NCBI RefSeq assembly: GCF_018127965.1
Contig: NZ_CP072350.1
Coordinates: 62,001 to 126,000, forward strand
Length of the DNA stretch: 64,000 nt
Origin: Prevotella melaninogenica
GTDB lineage: Bacteria > Bacteroidota > Bacteroidia > Bacteroidales > Bacteroidaceae
Reading direction: 5' to 3'
Below are positions 8,858 to 17,315 of the stretch, piece by piece. How positions within the stretch are numbered: the stretch's first letter is position 1; each line of letters starts with the position of its first letter. A program made the translations under genes and the position numbers. The notes below the pieces were generated by a model. It did not search any database, had not been told where the DNA came from, and saw only the letters and a program-made list of their open reading frames with translations.

Positions 8858-9748
8858 TTATTTGAATAAATGTCTGAATACAGCAGGTATTGGTGTCTCA
8901 AACTCCATACGCTGATGTGTAACAGGATGATGAAAACAAAGTACGTATGCATGAAGACAAAGACGATGAAGTGGGTCATCGCCATTACCATACTTTATGT
9001 CACCGCAGACAGGATGCCCCATATCAGCAGAATGTACACGAATCTGATTCTTACGACCTGTCTCTAACTGATACTCAACAAGGCTGTGCGCTACCGTACG
9101 ATCAAGTACATGGAAATGCGTAACGGCATATTTTCCACCATTATCCACTGGCGAACTATAGGTTACGTATGACTTATTATCCTTTAGCCAATTGGCAATC
9201 GTACCCTCATCATGCTCCATCTCACCACTGACTACAGCCACATAACGACGGTCATAAACGATATTGTGCCAGTCATGTTCAAGCAACTGCTCCGTCTGTA
9301 TGTCCTTAGCATAAATCATCAGTCCTGATGTATCACGGTCAAGTCGATGCACAACATGTGCCGTACACTTCTGCTTTGTCTTGCGGAAATAATCATCAAG
9401 AACAGTTTTCACATTCAATGAAGAATGACCAGCAGCCATTGAAAGAATACCAATATTCTTCTCAATCACCACCAAAAATCTGTCTTCATAGACGATCTTC
9501 ACATAGCGACTACGGAAGAGGTCGTTCTTCTTGCTCTTACTAACAGATATCTTGTCGCCTGCCTTCAGTGGGTGGTCAAATTGTGTAACACACTTACCAT
9601 TCACCTTGATACCGCGATTCTGTAACGTTGCCTTTACCTTATTCTTACTCTCATTCAGGTTAGCCAGCAACCACTCAAGCAGCGGAGCGGGTTCCGTCAC
9701 CTTATAATGCTTATATTTTTCTTCTGTATATGGGTTCTTTCTTATCAT
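8858..9748 (-). CDS. RluA-family pseudouridine synthase
   Basis: A 296-residue enzyme that isomerises uridine to pseudouridine in ribosomal RNA. An N-terminal S4 RNA-binding domain (LLEWLLANLNESKNKVKATL, GIKVNGKCVTQFDHPLKAGD) precedes the catalytic domain with the RluA signature VHRLDRDTSGLMIYAK, whose second Asp (HRLDRD) is the catalytic nucleophile. A later RKNQIRVH block completes the active site. The exact target position in rRNA cannot be told. The ATG at 9748 is preferred to an in-frame TTG at 9763, because the -7 promoter element overlaps that region and the mRNA would begin almost at the ATG. Confidence 0.92.
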   Translation of the reverse strand: MIRKNPYTEEKYKHYKVTEPAPLLEWLLANLNESKNKVKATLQNRGIKVNGKCVTQFDHPLKAGDKISVSKSKKNDLFRSRYVKIVYEDRFLVVIEKNIGILSMAAGHSSLNVKTVLDDYFRKTKQKCTAHVVHRLDRDTSGLMIYAKDIQTEQLLEHDWHNIVYDRRYVAVVSGEMEHDEGTIANWLKDNKSYVTYSSPVDNGGKYAVTHFHVLDRTVAHSLVEYQLETGRKNQIRVHSADMGHPVCGDIKYGNGDDPLHRLCLHAYVLCFHHPVTHQRMEFETPIPAVFRHLFK

Positions 9749-9752
9749 ACTA

Positions 9753-9760
9753 CAAAAGTA
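9753..9760 (-). promoter_or_regulatory. -7 element directly against the rluA-type start
   Basis: The minus strand reads TACTTTTG (TAnnTTTG) with only four bases between it and the ATG at 9748. Transcription would start at or next to the start codon, which implies a leaderless message. Confidence 0.55.
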
Positions 9761-9882
9761 CAAAGAAATAATGATTAAAACTATTACACGCCTAATAAAT
9801 CAACCGAATGACCTACGACGGAGAAAAAACAGCTAATATATTGCTTTACTATAATAAGGTTGTCAATACGCTCAATGCCGTT

Positions 9883-10416
9883 TTAGAACATCTTAACCCA
9901 CTCACGAAAGCGTGCAACACCCTCTTCTCCGAACTTGGAAAGACTTGCTATTGCCTGCTCTATCGTCTTCTCTTCATCAAGATGAGACTTGGAAAAGAAC
10001 TTATCAGCATAACAAATGACCTGCTCTTCTATGGTTTCAGGGAGGAAGTCTTGTTGAGGAAGTGGTAGCTTTTGTGCAATGATTTGGCTACGCGTTATAC
10101 CCGCTCCGGTATGACGTTCACAAACACGAGCATGGCGAGGGAAGCCTTCTGCGCGCAACATCTCTGCACCAATACGACCATGACAGATATAAGGCTCAGT
10201 ACTGAAACATTGTATGCCTGGGGCATTGCAACGTACGATACCTATATCATGTAGCATTGCAGCTTCCTCAATGAACTGTCTGTCAAGCGATAACTCAGGA
10301 TGACGGTCAGCAATAGCAAGTGCTTTATCCGCTACAGCACGACTATGAACAAGAAGGATATGACGTAGTTCGTTATCCTCGGGATAGTATTTATTGATAA
10401 TTGCTTGGTAATCCAT
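9883..10416 (-). CDS. HD-domain metal-dependent phosphohydrolase
   Basis: A 177-residue HDIG-type protein. Metal-binding residues are visible as His24 (LLVHSRAVA), the HD pair in AAMLHDIGIV (about 55-56), two further His (YICHGRIGAEML and CERHTGAGI) and an Asp in VICYADKFFSK. Family members hydrolyse nucleotides or phosphate esters; the substrate is not apparent here. It lies between the pseudouridine synthase and the carboxyltransferase-like gene on the same strand. No -7 element is evident directly upstream, where the terminator of the preceding gene sits, so read-through expression is possible. Confidence 0.85.
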   Translation of the reverse strand: MDYQAIINKYYPEDNELRHILLVHSRAVADKALAIADRHPELSLDRQFIEEAAMLHDIGIVRCNAPGIQCFSTEPYICHGRIGAEMLRAEGFPRHARVCERHTGAGITRSQIIAQKLPLPQQDFLPETIEEQVICYADKFFSKSHLDEEKTIEQAIASLSKFGEEGVARFREWVKMF

Positions 10417-10422
10417 ATCACG

Positions 10423-10479
10423 AAAAAAGCCACGCCTCCTCTCCCAGTCGGCTTACACCGCCATGAATGAGGAGCCGTG
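10423..10479 (-). terminator. Terminator of the carboxyltransferase-like gene
   Basis: On the minus strand a CACGGCTCCTC arm pairs, across a long loop, with GAGGAGGCGTG and is followed by CTTTTTT. It ends only a few bases before the HD-domain start codon. Confidence 0.65.
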
Positions 10480-10505
10480 ACCCTATCATTTATAATAATG
10501 ATTCT

Positions 10506-12284
10506 TTATTCTTCGTGTGCTCTCTCGATGTAAGCGATAACGTCGCCCTTGTCTACCTTAGCACCCTGCTTAGCGTTGATTTCAACCAACTTACCACCAA
10601 GAGCAGCAGGAACAGTTACGAACTCACCCCAAGGAGCCTGAATATAGCAGAATACATCACCTTCTTTATACTCCTTACCGATGAATGGTTCGATAGCTGG
10701 AGCAGCCTCACCATCACCCTGGAATTCCCAGAAGAGCTGACCCTTAACAGGAGCAACAATAGCATCAGCCTTAGCATGCTTGAATGCTGCTGCCTCCTCT
10801 GGGCTTACCTTTGCACCAAGTTTAGCATCCTTTGCAGCCTGAAGGTCAGCAAGGAAGTTCTTCTTAGCCTGTCCGCTCTTGTAGTTACGGTACTGCTCTG
10901 GGTGCATAGCCAACTCGAAGAGTTCCTCATCATCCTGTCCGTAATCCCATCCGTTCTCATCCATTTCCTTACGGAAGTCGTCAAGAGCGTTTGTAAGTAA
11001 GGTGTGTGGATCAGCATCAGTGAACTCAAGACCCTTCTGCTTAGCAAGGTCTTTCAACTCCTGACATATCTCACCAGGAACGCGACCACTCTTACCAAGA
11101 ATCATACCCCACATAGAATCGTCCATCATTACGAAGCGACCCTTACCCTGCTCAAGGGTGAGGAGGTTCATAAGAGCAATGTTCTTTGTATATTGTGAGA
11201 ATGGAGTTACCAATGGAGGATAACCTACGCGTGGCCATACATATGCCACCTCATCGAACAACTTAACGAGCATATCATCTACAGAAAGCTCTGGGTCGCC
11301 CTTCTTCTTGCGGAGGTTATTGATCGTTGAACGAATACCACCAAGGTCAGCCATCATAGAACCCATCATACCACCTGGCAAACCACACTCAAGAAGCAAT
11401 GAACTCATAATCTTGTTCTGTGGGTTGATGAAGTAACCGAGCCACTCATCAATAAACTCCTGAGTCATAGCACGTGCCTTCATGTAGGCATCCATGTTGA
11501 TTTCTGGTACATCAAAGCCAGCGTTCTTCAACATGCTCTGTACAGAGATAACGTCTGGATGAACCTTACCCCATGACAATGGCTCAATAGCAACATCAAG
11601 AATATCGATACCATTCTTGGCTACCTCAAGCATAGAAGCCATTGACAAACCAGGACCAGAGTGACCATGATACTCAAGAATAACGTCTGGATGCTTCTCC
11701 TTAATGCGACGAGTCAACTCACCAAGAAATGCAGGCTGACCGATACCAGCCATATCCTTCAAACAAAGTTCCTCTGCACCAGCTGCGATTTCCTCATCAG
11801 CTAACTTACAGTAGTACTCAATTGTATGAACAGGAGAGGTAGTGATACAGAGTGTTCCCTGTGGGGTCATACCAGCTTCCTTAGCCCACTTCAATGCAGG
11901 TGCAATATTACGAATGTCGTTCAGACCGTCGAAAAGACGAGTGATATCCACACCCTGAGCATGCTTTACACGATACATCAATGCACGAACATCATCAGGA
12001 ACAGGATACATACGCAAAGCGTTCAGACCGCGATCAAGCATGTGCGTCTTGATACCAGCTTCATGCAGAATCTTGGTGTAGGCACGTACAGACTCATTAG
12101 GGTTTTCACCTGCCAAAAGGTTTACCTGCTCGAAAGCACCACCATTGGTCTCTACACGTGCGAAACAACCCATCTCAATGAAGACAGGTGCAATACGTAC
12201 CAACTGATCCTTGCGTGGCTGGAACTTACCAGAACTCTGCCACATGTCTCGATAAATGAGACTGAACTGAATTTTCTTTCCCAT
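10506..12284 (-). CDS. Oxaloacetate decarboxylase/pyruvate carboxylase subunit B-like protein, biotin lysine absent
   Basis: A 592-residue protein with an HMGL-type TIM barrel (about 1-280; YRDMWQSSGKFQP, LFDGLNDIRNIAPALKWAKE, CLKDMAGIGQP with the metal-bound Lys, EYHGHSGPG). A conserved PYC/OADA domain and a C-terminal biotinyl-like fold follow. Relatives transfer carboxyl groups between biotin and an oxo-acid. Here the biotinyl consensus EAMKM is replaced by QAPWG (GDVFCYIQAPWGEF), so the usual lysine is missing and biotinylation at this site is not possible. It may instead accept a separate carrier or do something else. Start set at the ATG at 12284; an in-frame TTG 57 bases upstream sits in the promoter. 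Confidence 0.85.
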   Translation of the reverse strand: MGKKIQFSLIYRDMWQSSGKFQPRKDQLVRIAPVFIEMGCFARVETNGGAFEQVNLLAGENPNESVRAYTKILHEAGIKTHMLDRGLNALRMYPVPDDVRALMYRVKHAQGVDITRLFDGLNDIRNIAPALKWAKEAGMTPQGTLCITTSPVHTIEYYCKLADEEIAAGAEELCLKDMAGIGQPAFLGELTRRIKEKHPDVILEYHGHSGPGLSMASMLEVAKNGIDILDVAIEPLSWGKVHPDVISVQSMLKNAGFDVPEINMDAYMKARAMTQEFIDEWLGYFINPQNKIMSSLLLECGLPGGMMGSMMADLGGIRSTINNLRKKKGDPELSVDDMLVKLFDEVAYVWPRVGYPPLVTPFSQYTKNIALMNLLTLEQGKGRFVMMDDSMWGMILGKSGRVPGEICQELKDLAKQKGLEFTDADPHTLLTNALDDFRKEMDENGWDYGQDDEELFELAMHPEQYRNYKSGQAKKNFLADLQAAKDAKLGAKVSPEEAAAFKHAKADAIVAPVKGQLFWEFQGDGEAAPAIEPFIGKEYKEGDVFCYIQAPWGEFVTVPAALGGKLVEINAKQGAKVDKGDVIAYIERAHEE

Positions 12285-12338
12285 ATATATTTTCAATATG
12301 TTACTAAATGAAGGGATTGCAGCATGCAATCTGACCTG

Positions 12339-12346
12339 CAAAATTA
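12339..12346 (-). promoter_or_regulatory. -7 element of the carboxyltransferase-like gene
   Basis: The minus strand reads TAATTTTG (TAnnTTTG), 54 bases before the ATG at 12284. It overlaps an apparent N-terminal extension, which supports the shorter start. Confidence 0.5.
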
Positions 12347-12399
12347 GATAAAAATTTCCAAAAAACGACTGACTGCTAATATTTTTTGCAATAATTGAC

Positions 12400-12407
12400 T
12401 ATCTTTG
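12400..12407 (+). promoter_or_regulatory. -7 element of the lipoprotein gene at 12426
   Basis: TATCTTTG matches TAnnTTTG, 18 bases before the start codon. It is divergent from the carboxyltransferase-like promoter. Confidence 0.5.
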
Positions 12408-12425
12408 CAGTCTAAAAGTTAGTAC

Positions 12426-13241
12426 ATGAAGAAAATGTTTTTTCCTCTCTTCGGCTTTGCATTGCTTTTCCTTACAGCTTGTTATAACCAAGTATCGACT
12501 GGAGATCATAGTGCTATCGATGTTGAGGTTCAAATGAAAGGTGATAGTACACGCTACGGATTGGCGTGCGATGGTTGCTCTGATTCTATAATTGTTCTCC
12601 TACCTAATGAGGGAGGTGACCCTGTAAAGTTTGACATTGTAACGGCAAAACGCAATGGCATGGTTTATGGTACACCTGAGATAGGCGACGAATTGGCTAT
12701 TGTTCCTAATCCTCTTGACCCTTACGAGGCGGAAATGGTTATCAATCTTGAACAAATGAAGGGTACATGGACTTTCCAAGTCTTACCAAAGTTGAAGCCT
12801 AATCCTACGAAGACAGAGGAAGAAATATTGGCAGGTATGAGCGATTCTATGAAGGCTGCCTTGTTTACACCGCGTGAGTATGGTTTTACACTGAAGAGTT
12901 ACAACCAGGCTTCGCCTGTGGGTTACGTCATGAAAGCCAACTCTTTGGAAGATGAAAGTCCTGTGGAATATCCTAAGGTGACTGTTTATACGAGCTGGCA
13001 CATCTTCAATGGTAGACTTTATATCTATAAAGACACACTTGACGAACAGGGACACCGCATCCCACAAGACTCTGTCGGCTTTGACTCTGGCTCTATGCGC
13101 TACCTCTCAGAAGACTCTATGGCTGCTCTTTTCGGTAAGAAAGTAATGCAGTATCACCGCAAGAAGAATGCTTTGGAAGCTAACAAAGAAGCTCAAAAAG
13201 CTGAAGAGAAAAACTCTATTATACAGAGTTTTAAGAAATAA
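12426..13241 (+). CDS. Uncharacterised lipoprotein
   Basis: A 271-residue secreted lipoprotein with a lysine-rich start, hydrophobic core and lipobox FLTAC (Cys19). The mature part is mostly beta-like and acidic, with a paired-cysteine segment LACDGCSDSIIVLLPNE and a C-terminal Lys/Glu-rich stretch (KKNALEANKEAQKAEEKNS) that may be helical or a coiled coil. I do not recognise the family. It is monocistronic: its own promoter lies just upstream and a hairpin follows its stop. A cell-envelope role is likely only because of the lipobox. Confidence 0.8.
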   Translation: MKKMFFPLFGFALLFLTACYNQVSTGDHSAIDVEVQMKGDSTRYGLACDGCSDSIIVLLPNEGGDPVKFDIVTAKRNGMVYGTPEIGDELAIVPNPLDPYEAEMVINLEQMKGTWTFQVLPKLKPNPTKTEEEILAGMSDSMKAALFTPREYGFTLKSYNQASPVGYVMKANSLEDESPVEYPKVTVYTSWHIFNGRLYIYKDTLDEQGHRIPQDSVGFDSGSMRYLSEDSMAALFGKKVMQYHRKKNALEANKEAQKAEEKNSIIQSFKK

Positions 13242-13245
13242 ATAT

Positions 13246-13298
13246 AGTTCTTCCATTAAACCTATAGATAATTCTTATATAGTTTTAACGGAAGAACT
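13246..13298 (+). terminator. Hairpin after the lipoprotein gene
   Basis: AGTTCTTCC-A-TTAAA (13246-13260) pairs with TTTTAACGGAAGAACT (13283-13298) around a 22-base loop. The U-run after it is weak, so it may serve as a 3'-end protecting hairpin rather than a classical terminator. Confidence 0.5.
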
Positions 13299-13838
13299 GA
13301 AGTTGCTTATTAAACAATATGATAGGATAAAAACTATCAAACCACCTATTTTATTATAATCTTCCGACGCAGGATATCTTTTCTTTTTAATACCTCAAAG
13401 ATGCGGATAGGAATTTGAAAAATCATTACATAAATTCAAATAAAACATCTATAAATAAGGGTAAAAACATATATAAAAGAGAGACTTGTAACCAAAAGGA
13501 AATCAATCAGTTAGAAAGTAGTATGTCAAAAGGTGCTTAATTGGACTTCAAAAGGGCGTTAGTAAGAGGCTTAAAGGGCATCTTTTGCAAGCCAAAAGGG
13601 CGTCTTTAAGAAGCCTAAAGAGCATATATTGGATTTGAGTAGTTTGAAAATTGTTTACATATATTACCTAATCAAGGAATAAGTTGTTTGTAGAAAACTG
13701 TTAGACACCAAATCGATTCACATTTTACCTTGTATTTATTCCCTTTTGTAAGAGCATCTAATTGGGGATAGTTATCGTAAAAATATGAGTATTGTAATCT
13801 AATAACCTAATTTAGGTTTAATCTTTTCAAGCACAAGA
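13299..13838. other. Gene-free spacer before exbB
   Basis: AT-rich spacer carrying the 22-bp-unit element copy C at 13516-13625. Otherwise no gene or RNA is visible up to the exbB promoter. Confidence 0.5.
13516..13625 (-). repeat. 22-bp-unit dispersed element, copy C
   Basis: On the minus strand, five 22-bp units occupy exactly 110 bases. The second unit, ACGCCCTTTTGGCTTGCAAA(AG), and the fourth, beginning ACGCCCTTTTGAAGTCC, recur in copy B. The tail with GGTTACAAG lies at about 13485-13497 and the head with CAATTTTCAAACTACTC beyond 13630. Confidence 0.85.
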
Positions 13839-13870
13839 TTTGGCTGTTATTACAATTTTATATACCTTTG
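13839..13870 (+). promoter_or_regulatory. Promoter of the exbB-exbD operon
   Basis: TTTG (13839-13842), a 20-base spacer and TACCTTTG (13863-13870) match the Bacteroidota -33/-7 arrangement. The leader to the ATG at 13982 is about 110 bases. Confidence 0.65.
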
Positions 13871-13981
13871 CGCAAATAATTATAGAGGTAATTCAGCCGT
13901 CATATACATAGGCGAAAGAGCCTTTCACAACCAAGGCAGCAATGCCGTTATAAAAAGGAGACCACTACAGGTTTTAAGAAT

Positions 13982-14815
13982 ATGAAGAAATTAATAGCGT
14001 TGTTTTCAATCATAACAATACTCTCCTTCTCTTGTTCAACCATCATTTCAGCACAGGCACCAGCCGAAGCAGCGACTGCAGCTACTGCTGACACGCTTTC
14101 AGATGATGCACTTAACGAGACAGGTGTAGCCGATACTGCAACCGTTAAAACACCAACCGCACAAGATACGGGTATCCACCAATCCTTAAAGCGTAAGTTC
14201 ATTGAGGGTAATGCTGGCTTTATGTCGTTGGTAGCATTGGCTTTGGTGTTAGGCTTAGCCTTCTGTATTGAACGCATTATCTATCTAAGTCTTTCAGAAA
14301 TAGATGCCAAACGATTTGTTGGTAAGTTGGAAGATATGATTGTTGCAGGCGAGATTGAACAGGCAAAGGCACTGAGCCGCGACACACGTGGACCAGTAGC
14401 TTCTATCTGCTATCAGGGTCTGTTGCGCATAGACGATTCTATAGAAAATATCGAACGTAGCGTTACCTCATACGGTAGTGTTCAAAGTGCTAACCTCGAG
14501 AAGGGCTGTTCATGGATTACACTCTTCATTGCAATGGCTCCATCACTCGGTTTCCTTGGAACCGTTATCGGTATGGTAATGGCTTTCGATCAGATTCAAG
14601 AGGCTGGCGATATTAGTCCAACGATTGTGGCATCAGGTATGAAGGTGGCTTTGATTACAACCATCTTCGGTATCATCGTAGCCCTTGTACTACAGATATT
14701 CTACAACTATATCCTCTCAAAGATTGACCATATTACAGCCCAGATGGAAGAATCAGCCATCTCACTGTTGGATGCAATCATGAAATATAAACTAAAATCA
14801 ATTCATAATTCATAA
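13982..14815 (+). CDS. exbB: MotA/TolQ/ExbB-family proton channel
   Basis: A 277-residue inner-membrane protein. An N-terminal signal-like segment (IALFSIITILSFSCSTIISA) is followed by an Ala/Thr-rich linker and three membrane helices. The second and third helices carry the family core (ITLFIAMAPSLGFLGTVIGMVMAFD and GMKVALITTIFGIIVALVLQI). With ExbD it uses the proton gradient to energise TonB, and so would power SusC-type importers. It heads a four-gene unit. Specific assignment to ExbB rather than TolQ rests on the pairing with two ExbD-type genes. Confidence 0.88.
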   Translation: MKKLIALFSIITILSFSCSTIISAQAPAEAATAATADTLSDDALNETGVADTATVKTPTAQDTGIHQSLKRKFIEGNAGFMSLVALALVLGLAFCIERIIYLSLSEIDAKRFVGKLEDMIVAGEIEQAKALSRDTRGPVASICYQGLLRIDDSIENIERSVTSYGSVQSANLEKGCSWITLFIAMAPSLGFLGTVIGMVMAFDQIQEAGDISPTIVASGMKVALITTIFGIIVALVLQIFYNYILSKIDHITAQMEESAISLLDAIMKYKLKSIHNS

Positions 14816-14821
14816 TTCAAA

Positions 14822-14866
14822 ATTATTCGAACGAAGTTCTCATCAGTACGTCATAATTATGATTAC
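14822..14866 (+). repeat. Palindromic intergenic repeat R2, copy 1
   Basis: Matches the copies at 38704 and 45059: ATTATTCGAAC, AAGTTCTCATCAG, then ACGTCATAATTATGATTAC. It contains the inverted repeats GAACnnnGTTC and CATAATTATG. It begins 7 bases after the exbB stop. Confidence 0.75.
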
Positions 14867-14981
14867 TTATGAGCCACAATATATTAAAAAATACTCGAAT
14901 GGGAGCTTATTAGTAAGCAAGAATTATGATATTCATATTCAACTATTCTTACCAAGTTTCCTTCTGTAACAAACATAGAAG

Positions 14982-15003
14982 ACATCGGTAATCATAATTA
15001 TGA
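14982..15003 (-). repeat. Inverted right half of repeat R2
   Basis: ACATCGGTAATCATAATTAT(GA) is the exact reverse complement of the right half of R2 (copies at 38704 and 45059). With copy 1 at 14822 it forms an inverted pair within the exbB downstream spacer. Confidence 0.65.
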
Positions 15004-15096
15004 ATTGTGAATTTTGAATTCTGAATTAAAGGAGTAATCATAATTATGGATTCTGAATTAAAAAGTGGTATGATGAAGATAAAAGGAATAGCAAAG

Positions 15097-15585
15097 ATGG
15101 ACGAGGAACGCATATCACAACGCATTCTCTACGTGATAGTAGCCCTATCGGCTATTGTCTTTTTGGCATTCTATCTCATTGGCTATGACACCCCTTTTGC
15201 AGGCAATACAGCATTCTATGCACCAATGCTTACCGACGTTTTGCTTTGGTTTATGTGGGGATTGCTTGCTATCACAACTATAGCCTCTATCGTTGCCGTA
15301 GTTCGAGGCATACGAAGAGCCAACCGAAGTGAAGGAATGACGAATGGTATTCCTGCAAGAGGGATTACCTATACAACATATGGAATAACAGCACTCATCT
15401 TACTCTTGACCTTTGTTTTCGGTTCTACGCAAACAATGATGGTCAATGGAGAAAACTTCACAGATAGCTTCTGGCTTCGTATAACAGATATGTTTGTGAA
15501 CAGTTCACTACTTCTCCTTGTTCTTGCAGCAGGAGTAGTAGCCTTTGGAGCGACTCGTTATTACAGAAAGGGACGTGGAAAATGA
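15097..15585 (+). CDS. Four-helix membrane protein of the exb operon
   Basis: A 162-residue integral membrane protein with about four hydrophobic helices (ILYVIVALSAIVFLAFYLIG, VLLWFMWGLLAITTIASIV, ITALILLLTFVFGSTQ, SLLLLVLAAGVVAFGATRYY) and a basic tail. I do not recognise a named family, but its place between exbB and exbD, with a four-base ATGA overlap into exbD, suggests a role in the energy-transducing complex. The start is uncertain: an in-frame ATG at 15046 lies inside repeat-like DNA, while the ATG at 15097 has GGAATAGCAAAG ahead of it, so I prefer the latter. Confidence 0.75.
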   Translation: MDEERISQRILYVIVALSAIVFLAFYLIGYDTPFAGNTAFYAPMLTDVLLWFMWGLLAITTIASIVAVVRGIRRANRSEGMTNGIPARGITYTTYGITALILLLTFVFGSTQTMMVNGENFTDSFWLRITDMFVNSSLLLLVLAAGVVAFGATRYYRKGRGK

Positions 15586-16127
15586 TGTTTCGTAAGAGAG
15601 AACGAAGGAAAGTTCCTATACTAAATACGACGTCAACAGCAGACATTTCGTTCATGCTGTTGATATTCTTCCTTGTTGCCTCTTCTATGGACCTCGACAA
15701 AGGACTGTCACGTCAGTTGCCTGCTATCGACAAAACAAAGACTCCACCAGCTGCTGTAGATAGCAGAAAAGTAATGCGTATTGTTATCGATGCGGAGAAT
15801 CAAGTGACACTTGATGGAAAGGCTGTGACGATGGAGGAACTCTTACAGCGCACAACACAGTTTATTCAAACTAACGGGAAGGGGCATCTTATCCAGTTAC
15901 AGAGCAGCCGTAACGCTTCATACGATAGCTATATCCACGTGCAAAACCAATTAGTTGCAGCGTATAACACCCTTCGCAACCAACGCGCACTCAATCTTTT
16001 TGGGAAAGAATTTGAGCTATGTAGCAACGAACAGCAGAAGCAAATAGCCGACGAATTACCTATGCGAATATCAGAGGTATACACTGTTGGCAAAGCAGAC
16101 AACACAGAGAAAGGGGGTACAGAATGA
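15582..16127 (+). CDS. exbD: ExbD/TolR-family biopolymer transport protein (first copy)
   Basis: A 181-residue single-pass protein. A basic cytoplasmic start (MMFRKRERRKVPILNT) is followed by the ExbD core STADISFMLLIFFLVASSMD with the membrane Asp needed for proton movement, and then a periplasmic domain with a VTLDGKAVTMEELLQR segment. It partners ExbB to drive TonB. It overlaps both neighbours by four bases (ATGA), a sign of translational coupling. Confidence 0.9.
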   Translation: MMFRKRERRKVPILNTTSTADISFMLLIFFLVASSMDLDKGLSRQLPAIDKTKTPPAAVDSRKVMRIVIDAENQVTLDGKAVTMEELLQRTTQFIQTNGKGHLIQLQSSRNASYDSYIHVQNQLVAAYNTLRNQRALNLFGKEFELCSNEQQKQIADELPMRISEVYTVGKADNTEKGGTE

Positions 16128-16600
16128 AACTCTATCGTGAAAGAAATCATGAGATTCCAGCATTGAACACAGCTTCTATGCCCGATCTTATCTTCTCTAT
16201 TCTTTTCTTCTTCATGTTAGTTGTACACATGAGGAAAGCAAATGTACACGTAAAATACAAAGTGCCAATCGCAACAGAGCTTTCACGTATGTATAATAAT
16301 TCAACTATACAGCACATCTATATCGGTCGTCCTATCAATAGTCTCGGTCAAGTAGAAGGAGAGAAGATGGTTGTACAATTAAATGACCATATCACAACGA
16401 TTCCTGAAATAAAGAAATATCTGATTCAACTCTCTGCCGCTTTACCGCCAGAACAGCGCAAGGAGCTAAGTGTAAGCATCAAGGCAGACCGCCATGCAGA
16501 TATGGGTACGATTATGGATCTCAAGCAAGTGTTGAGAGAGGCTAACGTGTTGAATATCAACTTTACAGCCACAATGAGTAGGAATAATAAACTGAAGTAG
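16124..16600 (+). CDS. exbD: ExbD/TolR-family biopolymer transport protein (second copy)
   Basis: A 158-residue paralogue of the preceding gene. The cytoplasmic start is followed by ASMPDLIFSILFFFMLVVHM, which keeps the membrane Asp, and a periplasmic domain with IYIGRPINSLGQVEGEK and SIKADRHADMGTIMDLKQVL. Two ExbD genes behind one ExbB are common in Bacteroidota and may form a mixed ExbD dimer. It is the last gene of the operon. Confidence 0.88.
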   Translation: MKLYRERNHEIPALNTASMPDLIFSILFFFMLVVHMRKANVHVKYKVPIATELSRMYNNSTIQHIYIGRPINSLGQVEGEKMVVQLNDHITTIPEIKKYLIQLSAALPPEQRKELSVSIKADRHADMGTIMDLKQVLREANVLNINFTATMSRNNKLK

Positions 16601-16641
16601 GTTATAAAGTTGTAATTTGTTGTAAAAAACGACTTTTTAAC

Positions 16642-16672
16642 TTGCTTATTAAGAGTTTTTTTAATACCTTTG
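16642..16672 (+). promoter_or_regulatory. Promoter of the Lrp-type regulator
   Basis: TTG (16642-16644), a 20-base spacer and TACCTTTG (16665-16672). The start codon follows 23 bases later. Confidence 0.65.
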
Positions 16673-16695
16673 TAAGCAAAATCAAATTGTAAATA

Positions 16696-17205
16696 ATGGC
16701 ACATAGAAGTTTAGATCGTCTTGATAAGAAGATTCTGCACCTCATTTCTGAGGATGCAAGAATTCCATTCCTTGAGGTTGCACGTGCATGTAACGTCAGC
16801 GGTGCAGCCATTCATCAACGTATTCAGAAGTTAACAAATCTTGGAGTATTAAAGGGTTCACAGTTTATTATAGACCCAGAGCGTATCGGTTATGAGACCT
16901 GTGCATTCATTGGTTTGAACCTTAAGAATCCTGAGAAATTTGATGATGTTGTTGAAGCTCTGCGTCAGATTCCAGAGATTGTGGAGTGTCACTACACCAC
17001 AGGTGAGTATGACCTCTTCTTGAAGATTTACGCATACAACAACCATCACCTTATGTCTGTCATTCACGACAAGCTGATGCCACTCGGTCTGTCACGCAGC
17101 GAGAGCTCAATCTCTTACAATGCTGTTATCGACCGCACCTTACCTATTGAGGGTATGAAGGTTGCTGACGTCGTTCTGGATGATGATGAAGAGGACGAGG
17201 AGTAA
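16696..17205 (+). CDS. Lrp/AsnC-family transcriptional regulator
   Basis: A 169-residue DNA-binding regulator. The N-terminal winged helix-turn-helix (LDRLDKKILHLISEDARIPF, EVARACNVSGAAIHQRIQKL) is followed by the RAM ligand-binding domain (about 70-150; YETCAFIGLNLKNPEKFDDV, VECHYTTGEYDLFLKIYAY). The C-terminus is unusually acidic (VVLDDDEEDEE). Family members sense amino acids and form octamers. It is monocistronic, with its own promoter and terminator. The target genes cannot be told from sequence. Confidence 0.92.
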   Translation: MAHRSLDRLDKKILHLISEDARIPFLEVARACNVSGAAIHQRIQKLTNLGVLKGSQFIIDPERIGYETCAFIGLNLKNPEKFDDVVEALRQIPEIVECHYTTGEYDLFLKIYAYNNHHLMSVIHDKLMPLGLSRSESSISYNAVIDRTLPIEGMKVADVVLDDDEEDEE

Positions 17206-17247
17206 GAACATTATCTACCTATAATTAATAGCGTAGAATAACCAAAA

Positions 17248-17315
17248 ATCCTTCTATAAAGGATGAAACATACAAAGAAGCCCGCACAGTCGATGTGTGG
17301 GTTTCTTCGTTTTCA
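17248..17315 (+). terminator. Terminator of the Lrp-type gene
   Basis: A small hairpin (ATCCTT/AAGGAT, 17248-17264) precedes a strong 14-bp stem, AAGAAGCCCGCACA paired with TGTGTGGGTTTCTT, followed by CGTTTTC. Confidence 0.8.

Noticed and set aside
15046..15096. Upstream start for the four-helix exb-operon protein
   Set aside because: The ATG lies in R2-like repeat DNA and the extra residues are translated repeat; a better start with a purine-rich lead is at 15097, though this is not certain.
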